DNA of 6,017 bases from Chitinophagales bacterium (GTDB taxonomy: Bacteria > Bacteroidota > Bacteroidia > Chitinophagales > UBA2359), in contig JAHDDN010000343.1 in NCBI GenBank assembly GCA_020629335.1, positions 1-6,017 of the forward strand, read 5' to 3'. This document shows positions 1 to 5,465 of this stretch, in pieces (position 1 is the first letter of the stretch; every line of letters starts with the position of its first letter). Under the pieces are notes generated by a model that was not told the origin of the DNA, did no database searches, and saw nothing but the letters and a program-made list of their open reading frames with translations. The position numbers and the translations under genes are program-made.

Positions 1-1958
1 ATGGTTTAGAACAAATGATTTGGATACAGCCTACAGGCCAAGATTATACCCCAGGAAGTCTGAGTTTGCTCGTTTGTAATAATTCGGGTACAACTGCTGA
101 AAGTATCAATATTGCTTATAATTTATTCGTCTTGAATGATGGAGATAGAGGCAATTCTTTTAATTTTTCATACTCAGCAGATGGAGAAAATTATATAGAT
201 GTTCAGGAATTAGCCTTTACATCGGCAGTAGTGGCAGATAATGTATTAGAAACCTATGGTTTAGAAAATAGCAATATCGGATCTGCGGTGGCTGATGGCG
301 AATGTATTTATTTGCGTTGGTCAAGTGATGATGTAGAAGGTATGGGGCCAAGAGATGAATTTGGCTTAGATAATATCGGTATTACTTTTAATAGTGATGG
401 AGGCGGTAGCGAAGTTCCAACGATGAGTTTGCCAAGTGTATCACTTTCTGGAGATGAAGGTAACTTTTCACAAGTCTTTAGCTTTATTAGTGAAGCAGCT
501 GACTGTACAGCAGATGTAGTTATTGCTGAAGAAAGTACAGCGACAGAAGCGCTTGACTTTGTATTAGAGACGCCTGTTTTGACTTTTACAGCAGATGGGC
601 CAACTTCTACTACCGTTGTAATAGACATCTTAGATGACACAGATATTGAAGGGGATGAGACGATAGTATTAACCTTAGCTAATCCATCTGAAGGATGTGA
701 AGTTAGTAGTGGAGCCTTAACTTTCACTATTGAAGATAATGATTTTGAAGCGACTAGCATTGGAGATGTAACGATGAATGATGCCAATGGAGTGGTCAGT
801 TCTTTAGGACAAGAGGTGCAGTTGTCAGGTATTGTATATGGATATAATATGCGTACCACAGGTTTCCAATTTACGATTATTGATGAATCTGGTGAAGGTA
901 TTAATGTATTTAGTGACATCAATACTTTTGGTTATTCGCCTAATGAGGGAGATGAGGTTTCTATTTCTGGTTTGATAGGACAGTACAACGGTTTGACGCA
1001 ATTGATTGCGCAGTCAGCACTAGCTTCTTCTTCGAATAATACTTTATTAGAACCAACAGTAGTAACAGCTTTAAGCGAAGATACTGAGTCAAGTTTAGTG
1101 CGTTTAGAGAATGTAGAATTAGTAGATCCATTGCAGTGGACAACTGGTGCAGGAAGTGGAGGCTTTAATGTAGATGTAACGGATGGAGTGAATACTTATA
1201 CTGTTAGAATCGATGATAATATCGATCTTTATGATGCAACTGCTCCAACAGGAATGCTAAACATCACAGGTATTGGAGGACAATTTGACTCTGATGCCCC
1301 ATATGCAGAAGGTTATCAAATATTACCAAGATATGGTTCAGATATAGAACAAATTGGTACACCACAAATGCCTGTCGTAAGTATTTTAGAAACAGATGAG
1401 TTTGTTTCTGAATTAGCAATGACTAAAATGATCGATGTTTCTATTCAAAATAGTAATGATACTGCTACCACAGTAGGCGTGAATGTATCACCTTCTTCAT
1501 CAGCTACAGAAGGTGTTGATTTTAACTTAATCACTACGAGTTTAACATTTGCACCGAATTCTACAGGTAGTCAATCAATCACAGTGCAAATTTTGGATGA
1601 TTCAGATTTAGAAGGAGATGAAGTAATTGTGTTAGAACTAACGGATGTTACCAATGGTTCTATTAGTGCAGGAATGGCTAATATTACCATCATAGATGAC
1701 GAAGTAGTTTCTAATATTGACTTATTAACAGATGATCTCAAAATCTATCCTAATCCTTTCCAAAGCGAATTAACTATTGAGTCAAGCGTTGATTATCAAG
1801 CAGTTTATGTATATGATATGAGCGGAAAAGAATTGATGGGCAAAGCAGTTTTATCTAATACAACATCCATTGATCTTTCAAGCCTAAGTCCAGGAATGTA
1901 CTTATTAAATATTATCACAGAAAACGGTAATATCGCCAAACCAATTATTAAAGAATAA
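1..1958 (+). CDS. Secreted Calx-beta/OB-like surface protein with T9SS type A sorting domain (5' partial)
   Basis: This is the C-terminal part of a large exported protein. The frame is open from base 3 (codons for G-L-E-Q precede the first ATG at 15) and no signal peptide is present, so the true start lies upstream. Numbering from the Met at 15: residues 1-128 form a beta-rich domain ending in RWSSDDVEGMGPRDEFGLDN, a pattern common in Bacteroidota secreted proteins. Residues about 134-243 are a Calx-beta domain with DDTDIEGDETIVLTL at 207-221. Residues about 246-446 look OB-fold-like (VQLSGIVYGYN, EGDEVSISGLIGQYNGLTQL). Residues about 451-563 are a second Calx-beta domain with DDSDLEGDEVIVLEL at 528-542. 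Residues 567-647 are a T9SS sorting domain (LKIYPNPF, YDMSGKEL, LSPGMYLLNI). By family knowledge it crosses the outer membrane through T9SS and is surface-attached or released; the acidic Calx-beta loops probably bind calcium. The OB-like/Calx-beta mix often accompanies extracellular nuclease or lamin-tail domains, which could lie upstream, but no catalytic domain is visible here. Confidence 0.9.
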   Translation, partial: GLEQMIWIQPTGQDYTPGSLSLLVCNNSGTTAESINIAYNLFVLNDGDRGNSFNFSYSADGENYIDVQELAFTSAVVADNVLETYGLENSNIGSAVADGECIYLRWSSDDVEGMGPRDEFGLDNIGITFNSDGGGSEVPTMSLPSVSLSGDEGNFSQVFSFISEAADCTADVVIAEESTATEALDFVLETPVLTFTADGPTSTTVVIDILDDTDIEGDETIVLTLANPSEGCEVSSGALTFTIEDNDFEATSIGDVTMNDANGVVSSLGQEVQLSGIVYGYNMRTTGFQFTIIDESGEGINVFSDINTFGYSPNEGDEVSISGLIGQYNGLTQLIAQSALASSSNNTLLEPTVVTALSEDTESSLVRLENVELVDPLQWTTGAGSGGFNVDVTDGVNTYTVRIDDNIDLYDATAPTGMLNITGIGGQFDSDAPYAEGYQILPRYGSDIEQIGTPQMPVVSILETDEFVSELAMTKMIDVSIQNSNDTATTVGVNVSPSSSATEGVDFNLITTSLTFAPNSTGSQSITVQILDDSDLEGDEVIVLELTDVTNGSISAGMANITIIDDEVVSNIDLLTDDLKIYPNPFQSELTIESSVDYQAVYVYDMSGKELMGKAVLSNTTSIDLSSLSPGMYLLNIITENGNIAKPIIKE

Positions 1959-1983
1959 GCTTTTATTGTGTGCTTAAAAGCTT
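1957..1983 (+). repeat. Hairpin overlapping the stop codon of the T9SS gene
   Basis: A perfect 9-bp inverted repeat, AAGCTTTTA at 1957-1965 and TAAAAGCTT at 1975-1983, encloses a 9-nt loop. The left arm includes the last two bases of the TAA stop. It sits just before the intrinsic terminator and has no T-run of its own, so it is better read as a 3'-end RNA structure (possible transcript stabiliser) than as a second terminator. The function is inferred; only the repeat is seen. Confidence 0.5.
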
Positions 1984-1992
1984 TATTTGTTT

Positions 1993-2031
1993 AAAAAAAC
2001 CTGCCATCTTTTTGATGACAGGTTTTTTTTT
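1993..2031 (+). terminator. Intrinsic terminator after the T9SS gene
   Basis: Stem CCTGCCATC (2000-2008) pairs with GATGACAGG (2014-2022) with one C-A mismatch and a T5 loop. Seven A residues before the stem and nine T residues after it (2023-2031) extend the helix and supply the U-run. It lies 35 bp past the stop. The A-run would also give a U-run on the other strand, so it may work in both directions. Confidence 0.85.
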
Positions 2032-2112
2032 GTCCTAAAAATGTGTTAACTTAAATTTTTACTTTAAATAAGCTAACTTAGCGAGCTGATTTGCAAGCTA
2101 AAGCAAATAGTT

Positions 2113-2280
2113 CCTATTGGTTCAGTTTATAAGTTTCTGACAGTTAAGTTGTAGTATTTTTGCGATTATACAAGGCATTTTTGAGGTACATAGCAGCGCT
2201 ACGGAGCGAAAAAATAACGAAGTAGAATTGTAAAAAGACAAAACTTGGGCTGTCAAGGACTTATAAATTGAGCCACTATG
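2113..2280. repeat. Long imperfect palindrome, MITE-like or structured-RNA element
   Basis: Most of the gap before the M23 gene is one large fold-back. Outer arms 2119-2143 and 2250-2274 match at 20 of 25 positions; inner arms 2154-2171 and 2222-2239 match at 14 of 18. Both pairs have exactly the same centre, and the apex is TAGC-AGC-GCTA at 2191-2201. A weaker match runs outward to about 2113 and 2280. No convincing target-site duplication is seen and there is no open frame worth calling. Six of the nine arm mismatches would be G-U wobbles in + strand RNA. The candidates are a non-autonomous transposon relic (MITE) or a dispersed structured repeat; a single copy in this window cannot decide. 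The 72 bp before it (2041-2112) are AT-rich with only short inverted repeats. Confidence 0.6.
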
Positions 2281-2323
2281 CTTTGGAAGGTGTCCAAAAC
2301 TCATTTTTAAAACCCATTACCCC

Positions 2324-3259
2324 ATGGCTGAAAAGTCTAAATCTGCGATTAGCAACTTTGAATTAAAAGTAATACTGGCCATAGTAGTAATAGCTTGGCT
2401 ATATTTCTATTATGAAAAAAACTTCAAAGGGAGCACTATGCCTCGAATGAAGTACAAGCATACTGAAGAATACGATATTGATAGAAGACGTCAACCAAGC
2501 TCCTATAATCGTCGTTCTATAGAAACCTACGCAGAACAGGGTAGAACAGACAGAAGTATAGTAAGTGGAAGATCAGTAGAACAAAACAATCATGTTAATA
2601 ATACAAATCTACCACCTCATCAACGCAATACAACACAGCCAACAACTCCTCCTCCAGCTCCTCCAAGAAATACGTCAACTCCCACACAAGCGCCTTATAA
2701 CCCACCGCCAGCACAGCGAAGCTACAACCGGTATAATGAATACGGTATTCCAACTCAATGGCTGGATAACTGTTTGGCGGTAGATGGCTTTGATATGCCT
2801 GTAGGCTGGCCTGACGGAAAAGGCTATTATATAGCCTTAGGGTACGGAAAAGACCAACATTTAGGAGAAGATTGGAATGGCGTAGGTGGAGGAAATACAG
2901 ACCTCAATGATGCTGTAAGTGCAGTAGCTGACGGTGTAATATTTTCCGCTAAAGATGAAGGAGGCAAATGGGGTAATGTGATTAGAATAGCTCATAACAT
3001 CGGTACCGCTCGTAATCCTCGTTTTATTGAGTCCTACTACGCCCACCTAAATGAAATCAATGTCTACGAAGGCGATATCGTTAGAAGAGGCCAAAAAATA
3101 GGCAAAATAGGCACAGGAAATGGCCAATATACCGCCCACCTTCATTTTGAAATGCGTCAACAAATCAACGAAAGAATCAAACGATCTGGATTCGGTGACT
3201 CCAATACACACATTTCCCCAACAGATTTCATTCAAGAAAATAGACCTCAAAGAAGATAA
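2324..3259 (+). CDS. Membrane-anchored M23 (LytM-type) metallopeptidase
   Basis: Predicted zinc endopeptidase that cuts peptide cross-links in peptidoglycan. Residues about 13-30 (ELKVILAIVVIAWLYFYY) form one N-terminal membrane segment after a Lys-containing start, so it is most likely an uncleaved anchor placing the rest in the periplasm. Residues 31-95 are charged and Arg-rich; 97-134 are a Pro/Thr/Asn-rich flexible linker; about 145-303 are the peptidase domain. The catalytic set looks complete: HxxxD at H179-D183, YYAHL with H241, and HLHFE with H272 and H274. By family knowledge H179, D183 and H274 bind zinc while H241 and H272 assist catalysis, so the enzyme is probably active rather than a regulatory pseudo-LytM. 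ATG 2324 is chosen because it precedes the membrane segment; the leader has no Shine-Dalgarno sequence, as is usual in the phylum. The gene lies 57 bp before mutY and may be co-transcribed with it. It could act in cell-wall remodelling or division; the exact role cannot be read from the sequence. Confidence 0.9.
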   Translation: MAEKSKSAISNFELKVILAIVVIAWLYFYYEKNFKGSTMPRMKYKHTEEYDIDRRRQPSSYNRRSIETYAEQGRTDRSIVSGRSVEQNNHVNNTNLPPHQRNTTQPTTPPPAPPRNTSTPTQAPYNPPPAQRSYNRYNEYGIPTQWLDNCLAVDGFDMPVGWPDGKGYYIALGYGKDQHLGEDWNGVGGGNTDLNDAVSAVADGVIFSAKDEGGKWGNVIRIAHNIGTARNPRFIESYYAHLNEINVYEGDIVRRGQKIGKIGTGNGQYTAHLHFEMRQQINERIKRSGFGDSNTHISPTDFIQENRPQRR

Positions 3260-3265
3260 GTAATA

Positions 3266-3285
3266 TTAGCTACTCAAGTAGCTAA
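3266..3285. repeat. Near-perfect 20-bp palindrome between M23 gene and mutY
   Basis: TTAGCTACT and AGTAGCTAA form 9-bp perfect arms around a central CA. It starts 7 bp after the M23 stop and ends 31 bp before the mutY start. No T-run follows, so it is not an ordinary intrinsic terminator. It could be a small RNA hairpin in a shared transcript or a dimeric protein-binding site; nothing in the sequence chooses between these. Confidence 0.45.
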
Positions 3286-3316
3286 ACAAGAAAGTACTTC
3301 AGGACGTTAACAAAAC

Positions 3317-4372
3317 ATGTCAAACACAGAATTCCCACAGATATTACTCGAATGGTACGAAGCCAATGCCCGTACACTTCCTTGGATAGGTATCAAAGAC
3401 CCCTACAAAATCTGGCTATCAGAAATCATTCTTCAGCAAACAAGAGTAGAACAAGGCCGCCCTTACTACGAAAAATTCATCAAAGAATATCCCGTAATAG
3501 AGGAATTAGCCGATGCGCCAGAACAAGAAGTGATGAAGCTGTGGGAAGGCTTAGGCTACTATTCCAGAGCTCGAAATCTACACGCTACCGCCAAGCATAT
3601 TAGCCAAGAAAGAGGAGGCGATTTTCCCAATACTTATGACGATATTCTACAACTAAAAGGCGTTGGTCCTTACACCGCCGCTGCCATTGCCTCATTTGCC
3701 TATGACCTAGCTCACGCAGTTGTAGATGGCAATGTCTATCGCATTCTTTCTCGCTACTTCGGCATAGAAACGCCCATTGATACCACCCAAGGCAAAAAGG
3801 AATTCGCCCAATTAGCCAACGAACTCCTAGCTAAAGACAAAGCAGCCACTTACAATCAAGCAATTATGGATTTTGCATCCACTCAATGTAGACCTGCCAA
3901 TCCCGACTGCCAAGCTTGTCCCATGAATGCCCAATGCTACGCCTTCGCTCATCAAAAAGTATCCGATCTTCCCGTAAAGTCCAAAAAAATTAAGCGAAAA
4001 GACCGCTTCTTTCATTACCTATACATAGTAGACAAAACAAAAATTTATCTACACCAACGCACTCAAAAAGACATCTGGCAAAACCTCTATCAATTTCCCC
4101 TCATTGAATGCGATAAAATGCACGTCAATCAAAAAAAATTAGCTAAAACTCCCGAATGGAAAGCCATTTTTGGAGACCAAAAAGTCAAAGTACAACACAT
4201 CTCAAAACCTTACAAACAAACACTTACTCACCTCAATGTACACGCCTGTTTCTACGAAATAACACACGAACTAAAGGATTCCAACTTCATCAAAATTGAA
4301 GGTCAAAATATTGAGCAATACGCCTTCCCCAAAACAATTACCAACTATTTAAAAGATAAAGCATTAATTTAA
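3317..4372 (+). CDS. mutY: A/G-specific adenine DNA glycosylase MutY
   Basis: Base-excision repair enzyme that removes adenine mispaired with 8-oxoguanine, limiting G:C to T:A mutations. The 351-aa length is normal. The helix-hairpin-helix glycosylase domain fills residues about 8-225: the catalytic Glu is E36 in SEIILQQTRV, the HhH motif is LKGVGPYTAAAIASFAY (113-129), and the catalytic Asp is D137 in VVDGNVYRIL. The [4Fe-4S] ligands C191, C198, C201 and C207 keep the C-x6-C-x2-C-x5-C spacing. Residues about 229-349 form the NUDIX-like domain that reads 8-oxoG (DIWQNLYQFPLIE at 252-264, LTHLNVHACFY at 303-313), which separates MutY from endonuclease III. ATG 3317 gives the standard N-terminus; the leader is A-rich with no Shine-Dalgarno. 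C-ending codons are much more frequent than in the first gene (14 of 22 Tyr are TAC). No promoter is evident in the 57-bp gap upstream, so read-through from the M23 gene is plausible. mutY next to ssb is a known Bacteroidota arrangement. Confidence 0.97.
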   Translation: MSNTEFPQILLEWYEANARTLPWIGIKDPYKIWLSEIILQQTRVEQGRPYYEKFIKEYPVIEELADAPEQEVMKLWEGLGYYSRARNLHATAKHISQERGGDFPNTYDDILQLKGVGPYTAAAIASFAYDLAHAVVDGNVYRILSRYFGIETPIDTTQGKKEFAQLANELLAKDKAATYNQAIMDFASTQCRPANPDCQACPMNAQCYAFAHQKVSDLPVKSKKIKRKDRFFHYLYIVDKTKIYLHQRTQKDIWQNLYQFPLIECDKMHVNQKKLAKTPEWKAIFGDQKVKVQHISKPYKQTLTHLNVHACFYEITHELKDSNFIKIEGQNIEQYAFPKTITNYLKDKALI

Positions 4373-4400
4373 ATTGAATGACTTATAAATTTGGGGCTTC

Positions 4401-4502
4401 CCCTTTTTAAATTTTTCATCGGACCTTAGTAGGGGCGGTACCTGTGTGTCCGCCCTTAGCACTACCTATGTGTGCGCTCTCCGATGAAAAATTTAAAAAG
4501 GG
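4401..4502. repeat. Perfect 23-bp inverted repeat with 56-nt structured loop
   Basis: Arms 4401-4423 and 4480-4502 are exact reverse complements over 23 bp: the left arm begins CCCTTTTTAAA and ends CATCGGA, the right begins TCCGATG. The 56-nt loop holds its own GC stem, GGGCGG (4433-4438) with CCGCCC (4450-4455). It also holds an imperfect direct repeat, ACCTGTGTGTCCGC (4440-4453) and ACCTATGTGTGCGC (4464-4477), 12 of 14 identical. A small GGGG-CTT-CCCC hairpin (4393-4403) overlaps the left edge. It starts 28 bp after the mutY stop. There is no terminal T-run, so simple termination is unlikely. It may be a palindromic mobile repeat or a structured RNA. Confidence 0.65.
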
Positions 4503-4660
4503 TCGGGCTGTCCGCTCTTATGTGGCTATGCTGCTCTAAGTTCGCTAAGCGCTGCTTGTCTGCCCTTCGGGCCAGCCGTCGCATCACTAAGCTACCTAAG
4601 TCGCATCATAAACGCCACATACCGCTTCCATCCCTAAGCCGATTCCCACAAGGCAAAAGG
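4503..4660. repeat. GC-rich intergenic block, probable dispersed Bacteroidota repeat
   Basis: This block follows the 23-bp inverted repeat directly and is clearly richer in G and C than its surroundings. It opens with GTCGGGCTGTCCGCTC and closes with CCGCTTCCATCCCTAAGCC. From memory, similar 'TCGGGCT...CGCT' / 'ATCCCTAACGC' ends recur between genes in Flavobacterium and related genomes; this is recollection, not a search. Inside, TATGTGGC (4519-4526) pairs with GCCACATA (4614-4621), and GCCC-TTC-GGGC (4562-4572) forms a small hairpin. A 64-codon frame at 4472-4666 crosses it but its product is Ser/Arg/Lys-rich with no recognisable family, so I do not call a gene. Confidence 0.5.
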
Positions 4661-4666
4661 GTTTGA

Positions 4667-4877
4667 AAGAATTTTTTTTAAAAAAAACCTAATTGATTAT
4701 CAACGCTTTATGTAAAATGTGGAAAAAAAAGGAAAAAAAGTGCTATTTTTTTTATGGAAAAAGAGCTAAAAACGCCTCCTTATAGTAGAAACTGTTATAG
4801 AACCGATTTTACGACAGTATTGTTTTGAACAAAAAATAACTTCATAATTTATATTATAATAATAAAAATTTAATTAG
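4667..4877 (+). other. AT-rich leader region upstream of ssb
   Basis: About 210 bp of AT-rich, gene-free DNA separates the GC-rich repeat block from ssb. It contains a T8A8 tract (4672-4687), a purine-rich run at 4721-4740, a T-run at 4746-4753, and the hexamer TTATAG twice, 15 bp apart (4780-4785 and 4795-4800). Spacing near one and a half helical turns does not suggest a classic same-face operator. It probably holds the ssb promoter; no conserved riboswitch or RNA is recognised. Confidence 0.4.
4824..4852 (+). promoter_or_regulatory. Candidate ssb promoter (weak Bacteroidota-type)
   Basis: TTTG at 4824-4827 could be the -33 element and TAATTTAT at 4845-4852 a degenerate -7 element (consensus TAnnTTTG, four of six fixed positions), with a 17-bp spacer, slightly short of the usual 19 or so. 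Transcription would start near 4858, leaving a short A/T-rich leader of about 20 nt before the ssb ATG. The call is tentative because such matches arise easily in DNA this AT-rich. Confidence 0.3.
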
Positions 4878-5390
4878 ATGAAAAGCCTAAACAAAGTCAT
4901 GTTAATTGGCAATCTAGGAAAAGATCCAGAAATGCGTCGTTTTGATAACGATATTTCAAAAGCCAGTTTCTCACTAGCAACAACCGAAAGGTACACTAAC
5001 AAAGCAGGAGAAATAGTAGAAAATACTGATTGGCACAATATAGTAGCTTGGAGAGGACTCGCAACGGTATGTGAGAGATACCTCAAAAAAGGAAATAAAG
5101 TCTACATAGAAGGCCGAATTAGAAATCGTTCTTGGGATGCCGAAGATGGTACCAAAAAGTACATCACAGAAATCGAAGCAAAAGAATTGATTCTACTAAC
5201 TCCTCGAGCAGAAGGTGAAAACCAATATGGTCAAAATACGAATGCAGCAGCAATGGTCAGCAATCCGCCACCACCGCCAGTCAGTAATCCACAAGCAGAT
5301 CCAGTAGCCAATAATACCGCTACACCTATCACTCCTACAACTCCAGCAGCTAATCCTGCAACAGAAGAGGAGGATGATTTGCCATTCTAG
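4878..5390 (+). CDS. ssb: Single-stranded DNA-binding protein
   Basis: Coats and protects single-stranded DNA during replication, recombination and repair, and recruits partner proteins through its tail. The protein is 170 aa, a normal length. Residues 1-108 are the OB-fold DNA-binding domain: NKVMLIGNLGKDPE (5-18), TDWHNIVAWRGLA (50-62, with the aromatic W52), and ERYLKKGNKVYIEGRIRNRSW (66-86, split here by role into the conserved KG turn and the VYIEGR strand). Residues 109-162 are a disordered Asn/Pro/Ala/Thr linker with a PPPPP run. Residues 163-170 (EEEDDLPF) match the acidic tip (E. coli DDDIPF) that binds partners. It is probably a homotetramer by family. ATG 4878 is chosen because the family's N-terminus starts at this MKSLNKV-type sequence; the leader is A/T-rich without Shine-Dalgarno. 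The 505-bp gap from mutY and the terminator just after suggest it is transcribed alone. Confidence 0.97.
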   Translation: MKSLNKVMLIGNLGKDPEMRRFDNDISKASFSLATTERYTNKAGEIVENTDWHNIVAWRGLATVCERYLKKGNKVYIEGRIRNRSWDAEDGTKKYITEIEAKELILLTPRAEGENQYGQNTNAAAMVSNPPPPPVSNPQADPVANNTATPITPTTPAANPATEEEDDLPF

Positions 5391-5415
5391 AAAAGACCTT
5401 TTCTTAACGAACACT

Positions 5416-5450
5416 AAAAAGGCATATCCAATAAAGGATATGCCTTTTTT
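5416..5450 (+). terminator. Strong intrinsic terminator after ssb
   Basis: A perfect stem GGCATATCC (5421-5429) / GGATATGCC (5436-5444) with loop AATAAA is extended by A5 on the left and T6 on the right. It starts 26 bp past the ssb stop. The flanking A-run makes it potentially bidirectional. It ends only 15 bp before the GNAT start codon, so the GNAT gene should need its own promoter. Confidence 0.9.
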
Positions 5451-5454
5451 ATTC

Positions 5455-5462
5455 TATTTTTG
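5455..5462 (+). promoter_or_regulatory. Candidate -7 promoter box abutting the GNAT start
   Basis: TATTTTTG is an exact match to the Bacteroidota -7 consensus TAnnTTTG and lies in the 15-bp gap between the ssb terminator and ATG 5466. No TTTG -33 box is present at the expected distance, where the terminator stem lies. If used, transcription would begin at or a few bases past the ATG at 5466, giving a leaderless message or forcing a downstream start; this makes the call uncertain. Confidence 0.3.
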
Positions 5463-5465
5463 TAT

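Noticed and set aside
15..17. ATG at 15 as the true start of the T9SS gene
   Set aside because: The frame is open back to the window edge, the N-terminal sequence begins within a folded domain, and an exported protein needs a signal peptide that is not here.
308..922. A 204-codon - strand frame opposite the T9SS gene
   Set aside because: The + strand has a continuous, clearly domain-structured protein here; the reverse frame is a Ser/Val-rich low-complexity shadow.
2089..2108. ATTTGC / GCAAAT small hairpin before the palindrome
   Set aside because: Short, with an 8-nt loop and no T-run or partner features; not distinguishable from chance.
2282..2298. TTTGGA / TCCAAA inverted repeat upstream of the M23 gene as an operator
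   Set aside because: A 6-bp match with a 5-nt loop is expected by chance in a region this size.
2122..2304. A 60-codon - strand frame before the M23 gene
   Set aside because: It lies almost wholly in the long palindrome, and the product resembles no protein family.
4472..4666. A 64-codon + strand frame across the GC-rich intergenic block
   Set aside because: The product is Ser/Arg/Lys/Leu-rich with no domain, and the frame runs through an inverted-repeat arm and hairpins; the open frame is explained by local GC content.
4697..4726. DnaA-box-like sequences (TTATCAACG, TGTGGAAAA) suggesting an origin
   Set aside because: Each departs from the TTATNCACA consensus, there is no cluster, and no dnaA or other origin-linked gene is present.
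5460..5465. TTG at 5460 as the GNAT start
   Set aside because: It adds only two residues and lies in the probable -7 box; ATG 5466 gives a normal family N-terminus.
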